A stretch of DNA of 64,000 nt from Flaccisagitta enflata (Eukaryota; Chaetognatha; Sagittoidea; Aphragmophora), in assembly GCA_965153355.1 (NCBI GenBank), contig OZ231128.1, forward strand, positions 43,648,001 to 43,712,000, written 5' to 3'. Shown here in pieces: positions 1 to 11,429 of this stretch. The position numbers and the translations under genes were made by a program. Within the stretch, counting starts at the first letter, position 1. Each line of letters opens with the position of its first letter. Under the pieces are notes generated by a model. That model did not search any database. It was not told the DNA's origin and was given only the letters and a program-made list of their open reading frames with translations.

Positions 1-162
1 GGTTTAAGTAAATGGTTGAGAGGGGGTTGGGTGGGGGTATGGGGGGTTGATAAGGTTTGTTTTTGTGTAGGGGCTAGAGATAAACGCGGGGATTCGGATG
101 AGAGCGATGGTGAAGTTTTTGCTGCGATCTACAATCATCATTCAATAGTTCGATTGTTACTG

Positions 163-361
163 AACAAGGCCGGATACACGGCTACCCCAGTCGCGTGCGG
201 GTGGGCAGGGGCCGTATTTGAGGTCACTTGATCATTTGGGCAGGAGCAGTGAGGCCAAAGACCGCAAAAACCAAAAAAAGTAAAGTGTGACGGACGGACG
301 GTCCGACGGACCGACGGACCGACAAAGCGGGGTGTAGAGTCGCGTAGCACGCGACTAAAAA
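163..361 (+). mobile_element. HP-A hairpin-ended repeat, near full length
   Basis: The copy begins AACAAGGCCGGATACACGGC, where GCCG and CGGC can pair as a small hairpin, then has AGTCGCGTGCGGG and a GGGCAGGGGC-type stretch. It continues through a run of GACGGACGG/CCGACGGAC units and ends in a perfect hairpin (AGTCGCGT/ACGCGACT) followed by AAAAA. The 5' motif AGTCGCGTGC is exactly inverted at the 3' end. It has no coding capacity. It resembles non-autonomous Helentron/DINE-1-like elements; a SINE is less likely because no tRNA-like A or B box is visible. Confidence 0.6.
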
Positions 362-385
362 GTAGGTTGAGAGATACGCAAGAGC

Positions 386-793
386 TTTTTGGGCAGCGGC
401 CCCAAAGGGCCGATGTCCTGTAGAACACAGGGGGTATTTCGAGACGTCCGTCCGCCCGTCCTTCTGTCCGTCCGTCCGTCCGTCCCCTCCCCATTGACCA
501 TCAAGGCCTCGAGTTAGCCCTCCCAGGCCTCAATTTAGCCCTCCAGGCCTCAAATTAGCCCTCTTGGCTTCAAATCAGCCCCCCTTTATGCCCCAAATCT
601 GCCCTCCAGACCCCAAATCTGCCCTCCAGACCTTCAATCAGCCCTCCAAGCATAAAACCAGCCCTCCAAACCTCAAATCTGCTCTCCAAGCCTTAATTTT
701 GCCCTCCATCCCTCAAATATGCCTTCAGTGGCCTAAATTAGCCCCTCAGGACGGACGGACGTCTGGAAATCCCCCCTGTGTTCTACAGGACAT
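386..793 (-). mobile_element. HP-E repeat with ~22-bp minisatellite core, 5' end lost
   Basis: Read on the minus strand the 3' end is GGCCGCTGCCCAAAAAG at the low-coordinate side, with the hairpin CGGCCCTTTGGGGCCG. The inner inverted arms run from the hairpin through ATGTCCTGTAGAACACAGGGGG and recur in inverted form at 756-793. The core (490-750) is a degenerate tandem repeat of about 20-23 bp of the form CCCTCCAGGCCTCAAATTAG. The 5' leader present in the copies at 37361 and 47796 is missing; the arm runs straight into a CA array at 794. Confidence 0.6.
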
Positions 794-880
794 ACACCTA
801 CACACATACACACACGCATGCACACACACACGCATTCACACACGCACTAACGCAAAGACACACACACGCACAGACGCGCG

Positions 881-973
<93 letters not shown>
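786..973. repeat. (CA)n microsatellite
   Basis: An imperfect CA/ACGC tract becomes pure (CA)n from about 885 to 973. It directly abuts the truncated HP-E copy. Open frames here are translations of the repeat. Confidence 0.95.
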
Positions 974-975
<2 letters not shown>

Positions 976-1184
976 TTTGTGTGTTGGTATTCGGATTGGC
1001 ATCGGGTTTTTTGTTGATTACCACCGTTTTTGGTTGACATTGTTGGCGCCACGAAAACAAACACCGGCGCGACGTTGACAAGACCAAGAGAGAAAATTAT
1101 CCCGAAACAATTACCACACTTGTATCAAAATAAATGCCGCGGCTGTGTGAGCCGGGGGCGGTAGATATATACCCTGGGAATAAT

Positions 1185-1432
<248 letters not shown>

Positions 1433-1518
1433 GAGACAAAGTCACAGAGAAATAGATCGGGGAAAGGGACTCCGCGAAACTAATCAAATGGTGGAGAAAA
1501 CAAAAGAAAAAGAGCATT

Positions 1519-1519
1519 T

Positions 1520-1586
<67 letters not shown>

Positions 1587-1587
1587 C
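1519..1587. repeat. (TTG)n microsatellite
   Basis: A pure TTG trinucleotide array ends ten bases before an HP-A copy. Confidence 0.95.
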
Positions 1588-1596
1588 AATGTGTTC

Positions 1597-1799
1597 ATTT
1601 TAGTCGGGTACTATGCAACTCTGCACCCTGCCTTGCCCTTCCTTCCGTCGATCGGTTGGCCCTTCATTTTTTATTTTTTTATGTCTTTTTTATGGCGGTC
1701 TTTGGCCTCACTGATCCTGCCCAAATGCCCTACTGAACTCAAATACGGCCCCTGCCAACTTGCACGCGTGTGGGGTAGCCGTGTATCCGGCCTTGTTTT
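1597..1799 (-). mobile_element. HP-A repeat, diverged
   Basis: On the minus strand it starts AACAAGGCCGGATACACGGC and ends at TTTTAGTCGGGTACTATGCAACTC on the low-coordinate side, a decayed form of the AGTCGCGTGCNACGCGACT hairpin. It keeps the middle block that reads GGTCTTTGGCCTCACTG on the plus strand, which is also present in the copy at 15237. Confidence 0.55.
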
Positions 1800-2113
1800 C
1801 TGTTGTCAGTTCATACACCGCCAAACCTTTTTAGCGGATGTGAGGAATGAGGACCTCGGATGACCTCTTGGAGAACAGTGAAGACTCAGAGCGCAAACAC
1901 TAATCTTAGGAAGAATTAAGTAAAATCAACCTCAGGGTCATGATTTGGCCTGAGCTATTCCCATGGCCTCTCCTCAGCTCTGTTTTATTAAGTAGTACGC
2001 ATACTTCCCTTGACTACATTCATTCATTCATTCATTTATTTTTGCCGTCCTTTGATTGATCCATCTCTCTCTCCCTTTCTCTCTCTCTCTGTCTCTGTCT
2101 CTTTCTCTGTCTG

Positions 2114-2145
<32 letters not shown>

Positions 2146-2285
2146 CCATAGTTCATCCCTGATGCCGTCAGTGATGGCAGATTTTAAATGAGTCCTAAGC
2201 AAAAGAATTTAGTTGTTCAACTCGCCCAAGAGTCCTTTACTATGGATAGATCTTATGAGAGGGTGTTTCTAGTCAGAGACAATCG
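1800..2285. other. No gene seen; CT-rich tract 2064-2148
   Basis: The stretch contains a short CATT repeat near 2025 and an interrupted CT/GTCT tract at about 2064-2148. No splice-bounded coding frame or transposon end was recognised. Confidence 0.5.
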
Positions 2286-2530
2286 CATTTTTAACGGGCC
2301 ACTCGGTTGCTCGTTACATTTGTTTGCTCGCACCGCTTACTCGCTCCGCTTTGCTCCGCTTTGCTCCGCTTGCTTCGCTTGCTTTGCTCGTTTGCTGCTT
2401 TCACAGGCTTGCTCACTCACTTCATTCACGGGCTTGCTCACTCACTTCATTCACACCCTCGTGGAACAGTTGAAATTTTTGAATATGTGTTCACGCATTA
2501 AACGCGTTTCACAGGAACAAACACGTTTTT
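2286..2530 (-). mobile_element. Repeat family with GAGCGAAGC-type low-complexity core, copy 1
   Basis: The copy is bounded by CGGGCCACTCGGTTGCTCG on one side and AAACGCGTTTCACAGGAACAAAC on the other. It has a core of CTTTGCTCCG/CTTGCTTCGC units (GAGCGAAGC on the minus strand). An inverted copy lies at 55262-55494 and shares both edges plus the block TGGAACAGTTGAAATTTTTG. The AAACGCGTTT end can fold as a hairpin. Its class is not resolved. Confidence 0.55.
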
Positions 2531-2558
2531 GGTCGTCACTGGTAACACGCCCTGACTT

Positions 2559-2930
2559 ATGTTGAGAAATCCCTCTTTTCTCCTCTCTCTGTCTTTACCG
2601 TGGAAAATCTCTCTTCATCATTGCCAATTCTCGATGGCTTGCTCTTTTATTTCTACTCTTTTTTCTTTCATTCTATCTTTTCACTTTTTTCTTCTTTTCT
2701 TTTTTCTATCTCCTTTCATTCTCTCTCACTTATTCTTTGTTTCTTTATTCCTTTTTTTTTATGTTTTTCCTTCTCGTTTTCTCATTCTTCTCACTCGTCT
2801 CTTTCTCACTTTTTCCTTTTTCCTCTCTTCCTTTCTTCCTTTCTTCCTTTCTTCCTTTCTTTCTTTTTTTCTTTTTTTCTTTCTTTCTTCCTCTTTCATT
2901 TTTTCTACCTTTATCCGAGCCCTTCCCCCT
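2559..2930. repeat. Polypyrimidine tract (CTTT/CTTCC)
   Basis: The plus strand is almost purely pyrimidine with TTTC and TTCC units. It gives long phenylalanine/serine/leucine-rich frames that are not genes. Confidence 0.8.
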
Positions 2931-3092
2931 CATATAATTCAATCTATTTTTCCTGCTCAATGGACCAGACATATGGACAGACATGCTGTCATTTCATATT
3001 TCACGCTTCACTTCGACTCCCGTCTCAGTCTTCCATGTCCTCGCAATCTGAAAGCCACATTCCCAGTCATCGTTTCTTTCCATCTGTCATTC

Positions 3093-3145
3093 CTTTGTCT
3101 TTTTAGTCGCGTACACGCGACTCTACACCATGGTCTGTCGGTATT
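3093..3145 (-). mobile_element. HP-A 3' hairpin fragment
   Basis: TTTTTAGTCGCGTACACGCGACTCTACACC is the minus-strand 3' end of HP-A with its intact hairpin; the rest of the element is absent. Confidence 0.5.
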
Positions 3146-3383
3146 ATGTAATTATGTAATTATGTGCTTATGTTTTCAACTTATCATGGATGTGATTGTT
3201 AGACGGAGCACGCGATTTTCGTTGGGCATGCGTTTTCATGCGTTCTCACATTTTCGGGTTTCCTTGTTTTTGTCTACATTCTTGTTTTTTCTTGTTTCTT
3301 CTTTGTCAAATTCCTTCTCTATCTTTCGCAGCTTTCATATATAACAGCAAATTACAGGTTGAGCCGCTTGCATCTAAAAAGTC

Positions 3384-3746
3384 ATGTGTCTGTCTGTCTG
3401 TCTGCTTGTCTGTCTGTCTGTCTGCCTGGCTGGCTGTCTCTTTTTTGGGCCTCTCAGGCCTAAAATCAGCTATCAGCTATCAATTTATTGCTCTCAGGCT
3501 TCAAATCAGTCCTCTGACCTTTCAAGCCTTAATCAAGCTCCCTCAAGCCTCAAGTCAGCCCTCTAAAGCTTCTGCGGCCTTATATCAGCCTTCTAGGCCT
3601 CAGTTTAGGCTCTTGGAGACCTTCAGTAAGCCCTCTATAGCATCCTATCCACTTCCTCCCCTTCGGGCCGCTGCCCTGCATCCCCTCACTCCAATTCACA
3701 ATCACTCAAAGCAGGGCAACGGGTATCGCTGACCACATATTGCCCT
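3384..3746 (-). mobile_element. HP-E repeat, 3' end lost
   Basis: The low-coordinate side starts in a (GTCT)n tract (3384-3430) and a minisatellite core of CCTCAGGCCTAAAATCAG-like units. The high-coordinate side carries the 5' leader seen in other copies: on the minus strand GGTCAGCGATACCCGTTGCC, then TGAGTGATT and GCAGGGCAGCGG. The 3' hairpin is missing. Confidence 0.5.
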
Positions 3747-4796
3747 TGGGCGACCTATTAGTTACTGACTAAGCGACTCTACTAGGTTGTGATCGTCGGT
3801 TGAATGAAATAGTGATTTCTGCCCCGCCTCCCCCCCCCCCCGCCGCGCCCCTGCCTCCGCCATACCCCACACTGCCCCTGCCTACCCACTGGCGACTACT
3901 TATCGGCCGAGTATCTGGCCTTGTTGCTCTCACCTTTCGCGAATTGGGGTGTTTGTCAGGCACGAGGGCTCCATCATCAACCTTCGCATTAGCTTTTCCC
4001 TGTTCATTTCGTAGATCATTTAACAGTCCGCCACCCGGTGACCGTGATGACGTTGACACTTCATTTGCAGTTGTTTCATTTGTTTTCATTCCTCATCCTC
4101 ATTTATACTTGAGAGGGAGTGAGTGAACATTTTATTCTCTTTTCTGTTCGAATACATATTTTGGTTCCATTTTCTCTTCAAGTCATTTTTTTCGACTTTG
4201 TCATTTGTCGTTGTCAAGCCGGAAGTCATGTGTCTGGATTATTGAAAAAATGAAAATAATCCACAAAAGAATGAAAAAAATGATGGAAAACCTACATGTT
4301 TTTGCCATTGATGTTTGCGCGTGTATGTTTGTCACCAATCGTCACCACTGCGCATTGCTGCTCACTGCTGTGCACCGCTGTCCTGCGTCGTGTGCTTCAA
4401 GTTTGAGATTGCCCATTTCAACGTCACATTCACAGTTATGAACGCGTGACGTTATTATTATTCTGCCTCTCTCCTTCACTTTCGCTCTCTCGCTCAACCC
4501 GCGGGCTTACCGTTCGGGCTCGTGTAGCTGTCACTCGCCCGTTGTGGTCTTCAATGTGCGCATCTACCACTCCATGAATTTGATTTTTGTTTTTTTGGGG
4601 GGAGGGGGTTATTTTTACATCTGTATGTCTTTCCATGAATGGATGGAGAGGCGGCCATCATACATTGATAGTGCCCTGCCGAGGGTCAATGATCGCCTTA
4701 AGGAATAATGTTAAGAGCATCAACTTAAGACTGCTAGCATGCGCCTGGTCAGACATTCTCGATTAATTAATGTTAAAACACATCCTTCCCTTCTCT
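3747..4796. other. No gene seen
   Basis: This stretch has a C-run at 3830-3841, AT-rich DNA and no recognisable element. The CCGCCTCC-like part gives a proline-rich frame without coding character. Confidence 0.5.
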
Positions 4797-5117
4797 TTTA
4801 AAATGCGTCCGTAAGAGGATCTGTCCGTTGGTCCGTCCATCGGTCAGTCTGTTCGTCAGTCCTTCCGTCTTTTACGCTTGTGCGAAATTCGCGTTACTTG
4901 TTTTTCGGCCGCGAGATAATACACTGGATCAATCGATCAATACTCATGATTTGAGAAGCCGCTTTGGCGGTTACGTCCCAGGTTCAAGCAGTCTGTCCGT
5001 GTCTGTTCATCCATCTCAGCGCTTGATTTTACATGTTGTCAATAGTAGAAGAATGAAAAACAGAAACTACATGCGGTGACTCAGTCAGGACGCATCGTTG
5101 CCCAGTCGGGCTTGTTA
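4797..5117 (-). mobile_element. HP-B repeat
   Basis: On the minus strand it starts AACAAGCCCGACTGGGCAACG, where GCCCG/TGGGC forms a short hairpin, then GATGCGTCCTGAC. It ends on the low side with ATGCGTCC...AAAA. GGACCAACGGACAG-type units lie next to the 3' side. Confidence 0.5.
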
Positions 5118-5123
5118 CTGTTT

Positions 5124-5258
5124 AATAAACCTTGGTGGGCAACTTGATGCGTCATCTACGTGATATCAGAGGAGACGGGACGGACAGACCGACGGACCGA
5201 CCGACGGACCGACGGACGGACTGACCCTCGTATAGAGATGCGATGACGCATATAATAA
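5124..5258 (+). mobile_element. HP-B-like repeat, short variant
   Basis: The copy runs AACCTTGGTGGGCAACTTGATGCGTCATC, then GACGGACCGACGG units, then TATAGAGATGCGATGACGCATATAATAAA. The 5' motif GATGCGTCATC and the 3' hairpin ATGCG-ATGA-CGCAT match each other. It lies head to head with the copy at 4797-5117. Confidence 0.45.
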
Positions 5259-5783
5259 AGGAGAATAAGCTCAGTCGGAACTTGGAACGGATCCTGTCAT
5301 TAATCATCTCTGTCATGTGTCTTGCCAGTAGTCTCCCACTGGTACTTTCAAATGATAAGCATGTTTGAATGTTAAAGATGAGTTTCAAGACTCAAGAGGA
5401 CCGAGTCCATGGAAATGTCATTTAGGTGAATTTGGCAGTCCGTTATTTGGAAGGTCCTCGAGGAGGGATCTGCAAATCCAACGAGATTTTGCTTGGAATA
5501 AAACAATGATCATTTCAACATCGAATCGATTAATTCAACTTTGGACAGAAAACAATGTTTTACTTCTCTTCAGTTCCAATTTTTCATTCTAATCTTTCGC
5601 TTAATCCGCTACATTGTTCGAGATTCAAGAATCCTTAATCTTTTGAGTTTCAAGAGGTTTTAGCATTACTGCCCCTGACCAGTGCCTAACTGTTTGGCAG
5701 GCCAATTGTAAGGGTTGTCCCATTTGTTTGCGCCCTCGTATCGCTTCAGAAGACTGCATTCGTCCAGAGTAGGTAAGGTAATT

Positions 5784-5870
5784 TCTAGTCACATGCTATG
5801 TGACTTTAAAAGCCACTTTTTGGTCCTTCTGTCTACCGGTCCATCCGTCTGTCCATAGGTCACATTTCTC
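5784..5870 (-). mobile_element. Possible hairpin-ended repeat with GTCACATGC motif
   Basis: TTTCTAGTCACATGCTATGTGACTTT is a perfect hairpin in the position of the HP 3' end, followed by GTCCATCCGTCTGTCC-type units and AGGTCACAT. The far 5' end was not found, so this is a tentative additional family. Confidence 0.3.
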
Positions 5871-5943
5871 CATTTTTGTTATAATCATCGTTTTATGAGT
5901 AATAAAATGTTGAAATGACATGTTGAAATGGGTTAAAAAGTGT

Positions 5944-6022
5944 TATAAGATATGTCTGTGTGTCTGTCTATCTATCTGTCTGTCTATGTGTCTGTCTGTC
6001 TATCTGTCTGTCTTTTTGTCAG
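5944..6022. repeat. (GTCT)n/(ATCT)n tract
   Basis: An imperfect tetranucleotide array of TGTCTGTCTATC units. Confidence 0.7.
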
Positions 6023-6115
6023 ACTTTTTTCTGAGAGTGCCGACGCATCCGTTCTTTTTTCGCGTTTTAAAGGTTTTCACTTCATTCTTCTAATTCTGAT
6101 ATTTCTCATCCATCT

Positions 6116-6300
6116 ACAGTAGATTCCATATACACTAGAAATAGTGGGGGCAAGATAAGGGAAGACAAATAAAGGCAGGGGACTAATACTTGAATTACGG
6201 ATGCCTTATTTCCCATCATGGTTGGCTGCCACGGAAACACGCTTTCATGTATTCTTGCTAGAATATCAATATTTCAAATAAAAGATGTACAGGTTAATGT
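6116..6300 (+). mobile_element. Truncated copy of the 15634-16195 MITE family
   Basis: CAGTAGATTCCATATACACTAG, GTGGGGGCAAG, GGGGACTAATA, CCATCATGGTTGGCTGCCACGGAAAC and AATATCAATATTT appear in the same order as in the MITE at 15634, with some divergence. The second inverted arm is absent. Confidence 0.5.
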
Positions 6301-8200
6301 CATGGAAAAGGGTCCGTGGACGGAGTGAAATCCATCAATTTTAAAATGTTGAAAATTGAACAAAACCATACATCATCATGTAGCTAGCCTTATTCCATGC
6401 ATGAATTGATATTTGGATTTTCTTACGTGAGCTCATTTTATAAATATTAGGCCTAATTACACATTTTTTTTTTGCAAACATACTAATAATAAATTTAGTT
6501 AAATACCATGAAGAAATCAATATGAAATGTGCAACAAAAAGTATCTTACATGACAGTCAAATTCTTGATAAATATGTTCAAGCAATCATGTATGATCATG
6601 TTTCTGAATTTCTTTTAAAAAATTTGAGTTTTTTGAAAAAATCTCTATAAGTACCATTTCTGGCTGGGTGGGTTGTTGGAGGAAAAATTTTTTTTGCCAA
6701 GCTCAGTTTCATGCCAGTAACGAGGCATCTTTAACGGAAGCTTCATGCAAAATTTCAACCAAATCGGACAATTATTTCAAAAGTTATGCCGTTTTTTCAA
6801 TTTTCTTTCTGGTAGGTTAGTTGGTCTGTCTGAACTCCTCGGCATTCATTAAGACACACCAGAATATAGGTGAAGAACCCTCTTGATCTAGGTAACAACC
6901 ATGCAAAATTTCATTGGGCTAGCTCAAATAGTTTTTGGGATAAGCCAATTTGAATTTTAAGAAATTCTACTAAATTGAGGCACAAAAGCATCGCACCTTC
7001 GTGTGAGAAGCGCTGTGTGGAAACAAAGAATTAACTACGAGGCTTCGTCGGCGAGCGTTACAATTCACACCTTATTTCAGTACTAATCAACTTTGTAATT
7101 TCATTGTGACCAAACGAATTAGAGTCATCTGTAATAACCATTGATCATTTCAGAAAAACTCACATTCTTAATCAAAACAAACCTGTATCAGAGCATTCAA
7201 AGTTACTTATTGAAGCTAAAATAATTTCTTTTATTTCTTGTGGAAGATATCTTGAAGGCTGAAGAGCACAAAACAAGAAAAGATAACTACTCCTTTTGGT
7301 TTCCTTTAAAATGAGAAAATTCTGTCTTTGAAAAAAATTTTGATGATGCAGTTTAAACACTGTAAACTGTTGTTTAAGGGATCCAAAGTTTTCTGCAATG
7401 TAAGACTTGAAATTTTAGGTGTAGGTACGGAATTTCACCATCTTTCTCATCATGTAGATGAATTTTCCGTTAATCGTGTTACTATGCCTTGACAGAGTAT
7501 GAATCATCGTGTGACACAAGTGTGACACCACCAACAAGGAGCACCTTTGAAATGTAACGCTCCAGGAAAATGTTGATTTCTCCAAAAAGAATTGGAAAAA
7601 ATCCTTGAAATTTGGAGGAAATGTCGTTCAACTAGTTGTTAATGCAATGACAAAAGAAAAAATGCTTAATGTTTGAACAATCATAGTCTTACAAAAAAAC
7701 TGTCGGCTTATCTCATTTTGAGAAAAAAATGACAGAAAGATGAAGGGGGAGAGTATTATAATTTGAAGTCATTTTTTTTTGTCTTAAAGTTGAGTTATTG
7801 AGTTCAAATTTTTTGCACATATCAATGGATGGATAGAGATGGCTTACAAGCTATGAGATGACTCTGCTTGACATTTTTTGATTGCTTAAATTAGCTTTTT
7901 GCTTACAGGGACAAAATCGGGACAGGCCAAAAAAGGCCCTTCTACCCCTGTTTTGGACCCCATAGGGACAGTTGGAGGAGCAAAAATTAGTTTGGCATGG
8001 GGCACCAGGTAGTTAGGTATGTCACCCAACCTTTGTGACCTTATTCAATGCAGCAGCAGGAGCGATGACACTTTTACAATGGTGGAGAGTCAGGGTTTCT
8101 TGGGCGGACCCCGATGCGCAGGATAACTGATCAAGATTAAATTATGTTTTTACCTAAATATATCTTGTAAGAATGTCGCTCGTTCTTCTATTTTTTCTTT
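6301..8200. other. AT-rich, no gene seen
   Basis: About 1.9 kb of AT-rich DNA has no coding frame of note. The phrase TGCAAAATTTCA followed by AAATCGG (near 6745) also occurs in the inverted repeat at 11669, suggesting old transposon remains. GTTAGTTGGTCTGTCTG near 6815 resembles HP cores but no ends are visible. Confidence 0.45.
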
Positions 8201-8306
8201 ATCATCATCATCTTCTTCTTCTTCTTCTTCTTCTTCTTCTGTTTCTTCTTCTTCTTCTTCTTCTTCTTCTTCTGTTTCTTCTTCTTCTTCTTCTTCTTCT
8301 TCTTCT
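8201..8306. repeat. (TTC)n microsatellite
   Basis: An ATC/TTC array with two TTTC-type interruptions; the long acidic or leucine frames across it are artefacts. Confidence 0.95.
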
Positions 8307-8730
8307 CTTTCTCTTTTATTGTTCACTCTCTTCTTTTCCCTTCTTCTTTTTCCCTTCTTCTTCTTGTCTTTTCCATGCACGTTCTTATTCTCTTTCATTG
8401 TCCTTTTTTGTTCTCGTTCTCCCGCTGCTTTGTGTCCCCCCCGCCCCCTTATCTCTTCTGCCGTTTTTCTTCTCTTTTACCAACTTGGGGCTTCTGACAT
8501 CCAATAAACGCCAATTTCTTTCAGTTCACTTCATTTTTTGAGGAGTTTCAGTCTCACACGACCAATTTTTTTGCCTTTTCGCTATGATGCTCTCACCATG
8601 CTCTCTGTTTTCCATGGATCTCCCACTATCTTTAACACGGTCGTTCTGTGCGACTGTCTCTTTCTGTTTTGCTGTTAGTCCACCTTTCTTCATGCCTGGA
8701 TGTCCATGTCTGTCTGCTTGTCGACCACCC

Positions 8731-8765
8731 TTTTTAATCGTGGTCACGCGACTCTGCAAGTAGCT
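8731..8765 (-). mobile_element. HP-A 3' end fragment
   Basis: TTTTTAATCGTGGTCACGCGACTCTGC retains one arm of the HP-A hairpin and the A-run only. Confidence 0.3.
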
Positions 8766-8844
8766 ACGTTGGTCAGTCAGTTAATCATTCGATCTGTTCC
8801 AAATGTCATTGAAAAAAAGCCGTTTATTTTGTCTTTTTTCATAG

Positions 8845-9000
8845 CAGTAAAACCCCGCAATAACGGATGTCAAGGAACCAACAAATATTATTCACTTTAG
8901 GCGGATTTTTGCTGTTGCCAACATAGAAATTAAATGGAAGGATAGAACTAAATTCTAAAATCCCTTATAGCCGAATTTCTGTTACAGCGGGGTTTAACTG
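8845..9000. mobile_element. pogo/Tigger-like MITE with CAGT-AACCCCGC ends
   Basis: The left end CAGTAAAACCCCGCAATAACGG is inverted at the right as CAGCGGGGTTTAACTG. TA lies directly after the right end and one base away from the left end. CAGT...ACTG ends with CCGCNNTAACGG are typical of non-autonomous pogo-type (Tc1/mariner superfamily) elements. Relatives lie at 34693, 40612 and 33600. Confidence 0.65.
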
Positions 9001-9002
9001 TA

Positions 9003-9724
9003 AAAGTAGTGATTGTGAAATACTGATGTACTGTAGTTTTGTGCTACTGCCCCTGCCCGACCGTGTCCGACTTTCGCCCTATGTTTGGCTGGTTCTATGT
9101 CCCCGCTCATTTGTCTTCCAATTAATCTGTCTTTATTTTGTCTGTCCATGTCTTTTCTTGTCTGAATGAAGGTCTGTTTTGACTTTCTGTTCCCCATTCT
9201 CTCATTTTCACTCAGAATTGTGTGAGCCACGATCACCGTGACGAATATGAACCGAGATTTGTTAACATTCTGTTGAATTCTGATATCTCATTATAATATT
9301 CTATGCAGGCAATTTTCTCAATAACGCGGGGCGGCTAAGATTTAAATGCTGAAATATATCACATTGATAGTTCAGATAGAATTTTCAAGTGTAAATGTAA
9401 AAAGGTCACGATAAGGACATGATAAGGACATGATAAGATTCAGATTTACATATTAATGCTGCCATGAGATATTTCAAAGTAAGTAATGTGTAAATTTTTA
9501 TTCCTTTATCAAACTTCATTTGTAGTATGTCAAGGTAGGATTCATATGAAATTTAAAAATTGAGCAGTTAATACCTATGCTAAATCAATGTACCATCTTC
9601 ATGTGTTCAAATATAAGCCTGCCTTCAATATTGCGGTAATTGCCTTCAATCTTTCTCTTTTATCACCCCATCTCTCTCTGAAAATGAATGCCTGGATATT
9701 GCCAGAATGGTATCAGTAACTGAA
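9003..9724. other. No gene seen
   Basis: AT-rich single-copy-looking DNA; no splice-bounded coding frame or transposon terminus was recognised. Confidence 0.45.
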
Positions 9725-9726
9725 TA

Positions 9727-10129
9727 CTACTCGACTAAAAAAAAGCCGCACCCTATTCTGAGTTGATGAATAAGAAAAAAAATCATTTAAATATTTTTCT
9801 GTTGAATTGATTTTACAGATTTTCAAATTTTCTTTCATTCTAGACCAATCCTAGATGAGTATCTCAAATGGTTTAGGAGCAAGAGCTTTTTAAATCTTGT
9901 AATTTGTAAAAATGCTTTTTTTTCAATGGGATTGCAAACTGATAATGGCAATGTTTCTACTTATTCTTATACCATTTCTAAACAAAAAAAAGCTAGAATT
10001 GCCAGATTGGAGCCAAATGACAGATTTTTTAAAGAGTTTTTTAACAGTATGAGGTTTTAGTCAGTTAAATTGAAATTCAATATGACAATTTGCCTTTTAA
10101 AAGTGCGGCTTTTTTATTGAGTCGAGTAG
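9727..10129. mobile_element. 403-bp TA-flanked MITE
   Basis: CTACTCGACTAAAAAAAAGC at the left is inverted at the right (GCTTTTTTATTGAGTCGAGTAG). TA dinucleotides flank both ends (9725-9726, 10130-10131), the mark of Tc1/mariner-type insertion. The interior is AT-rich and non-coding. Confidence 0.7.
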
Positions 10130-10563
10130 TATAACGTCATGATAACAATCCAGTTTTTGGCTTTTTGTAATTGTCTTAATTTAATTTTTGATCAATCACG
10201 GACAAAATCCTGAAATCCGTCCCTATGGGAATAGCAGTTCTTTAATTTTCTAAATTGATTAATTTTATGCGCTGACTACTGAGGCAAGATTGCTAATAGG
10301 ACTAAACATCCCTTTTATACCTTCCGACTTGCTTAATGCTCATCCTTATCAGTTTTTTTCTTTCCCCATATCCGTCCTAAGAATTTGTTTTTCTTCTCTT
10401 TTTTTTCACTTGAACTGTTTCAGCCAAATGTTGTTCCGCCATCTGTCGTTAGAACTCACGAGCTATTTCATCCATGACAAAAGAATAACTCCAGGAAAAA
10501 AAATGGCGGAAATCTCAGCGTTTAAGCGGGATTATTATCTTTTCCTTTTTTTCCTTAAAATTA

Positions 10564-10812
10564 AAACAAGGTCATTAGACCTAAGTCGCGTGCTTCGTTA
10601 CTTTCAAAAAAATTCAGGCAGACAGATAGACAAACAACTTTTTTTTCCAAAAAACATTTGAAATAACTGTTTACTTTTTCAAGTTTCTTCCCCACTATTC
10701 AGAGACATAAAATTCGCAATAAAAAACCTTTAAAACCTTTTTGTGATCAACCGACGGACCGACGGACTGACCGAAAAGTGGGTTACAGAGTCGCGCAGCA
10801 CGCGACAAAAAA
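10564..10812 (+). mobile_element. HP-A repeat
   Basis: Starts AACAAGGTCATTAGACCTAAGTCGCGTGC and ends CAGAGTCGCGCAGCACGCGACAAAAAAA, preceded by CCGACGGACCGACGGACTG. The terminal AGGTCATTAGACCT is a perfect small hairpin even though its sequence differs from other copies. Confidence 0.6.
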
Positions 10813-11429
10813 AGGCTCTTTTTACGTTTTAAAAGTTCTATTTACGTTTTGAAATCTTTATTTACTTAAGTCCTGTTGATCTCGATTGAGTGAATGAAAA
10901 CCTTATTAGAAGGCAGCAGTTGAAACAGTTTATTTGTTATCAGTCTTTTTCTTTTATTATTACATATTTATAAATCTTTTTGCTCTTCCGCGGGGCCGTG
11001 CTGACGCAGGGATAATGGAATGACACTTTTAACAGTCTAATGAAAGTTGAAACAACATTGCCCAGAGGCCAGAATTCTCCAATTTACAAAGGATGAAAGC
11101 CTTGCAAGCTTTCAATGGTGTTCACTCCGGATTGCTCACAACTATCCTTTACTTTTAACAAACAAAATGCTTACCTGACAAAACCATCAGCTTGACTGCA
11201 TACCGCATTGGTATAGGGTTGGACAGGCCTACACCATTTAGTACACACGAAAAATCTTACAAAAGTAACAATCAAAATTTACTAATGCACTGGTGGAAGT
11301 ACTGACACTAGCAATATTGATTAGAAAACCATACCCTTACCCTATGGACGATAGCGATTCATCCTTGAGATGAAATTTGAAATTGAAACAAAGCTGGAAA
11401 CACGGCAACCCTAATTGCGAGTGTAGAGG
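10813..11429. other. No gene seen
   Basis: AT-rich DNA without recognisable genes. ATGACACTTTTAACA near 11021 also recurs near 8070, 61556 and 62454 but is too short to define an element. Confidence 0.4.

Noticed and set aside
163-361. HP-A as a tRNA-derived SINE
   Set aside because: No A or B box-like sequence and no 3' poly(A) beyond a five-base run; the paired terminal hairpins point elsewhere.
2559-3344. 261-codon plus-strand frame rich in Phe, Ser and Leu
   Set aside because: It lies over a polypyrimidine tract and has the composition that CTTT/TTCC repeats give in any frame; no hydrophobic periodicity of real membrane segments beyond that.
3800-4126. Proline-rich frame near the C-run
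   Set aside because: Depends on a C homopolymer and CCGCC repeat; no supporting splice sites.
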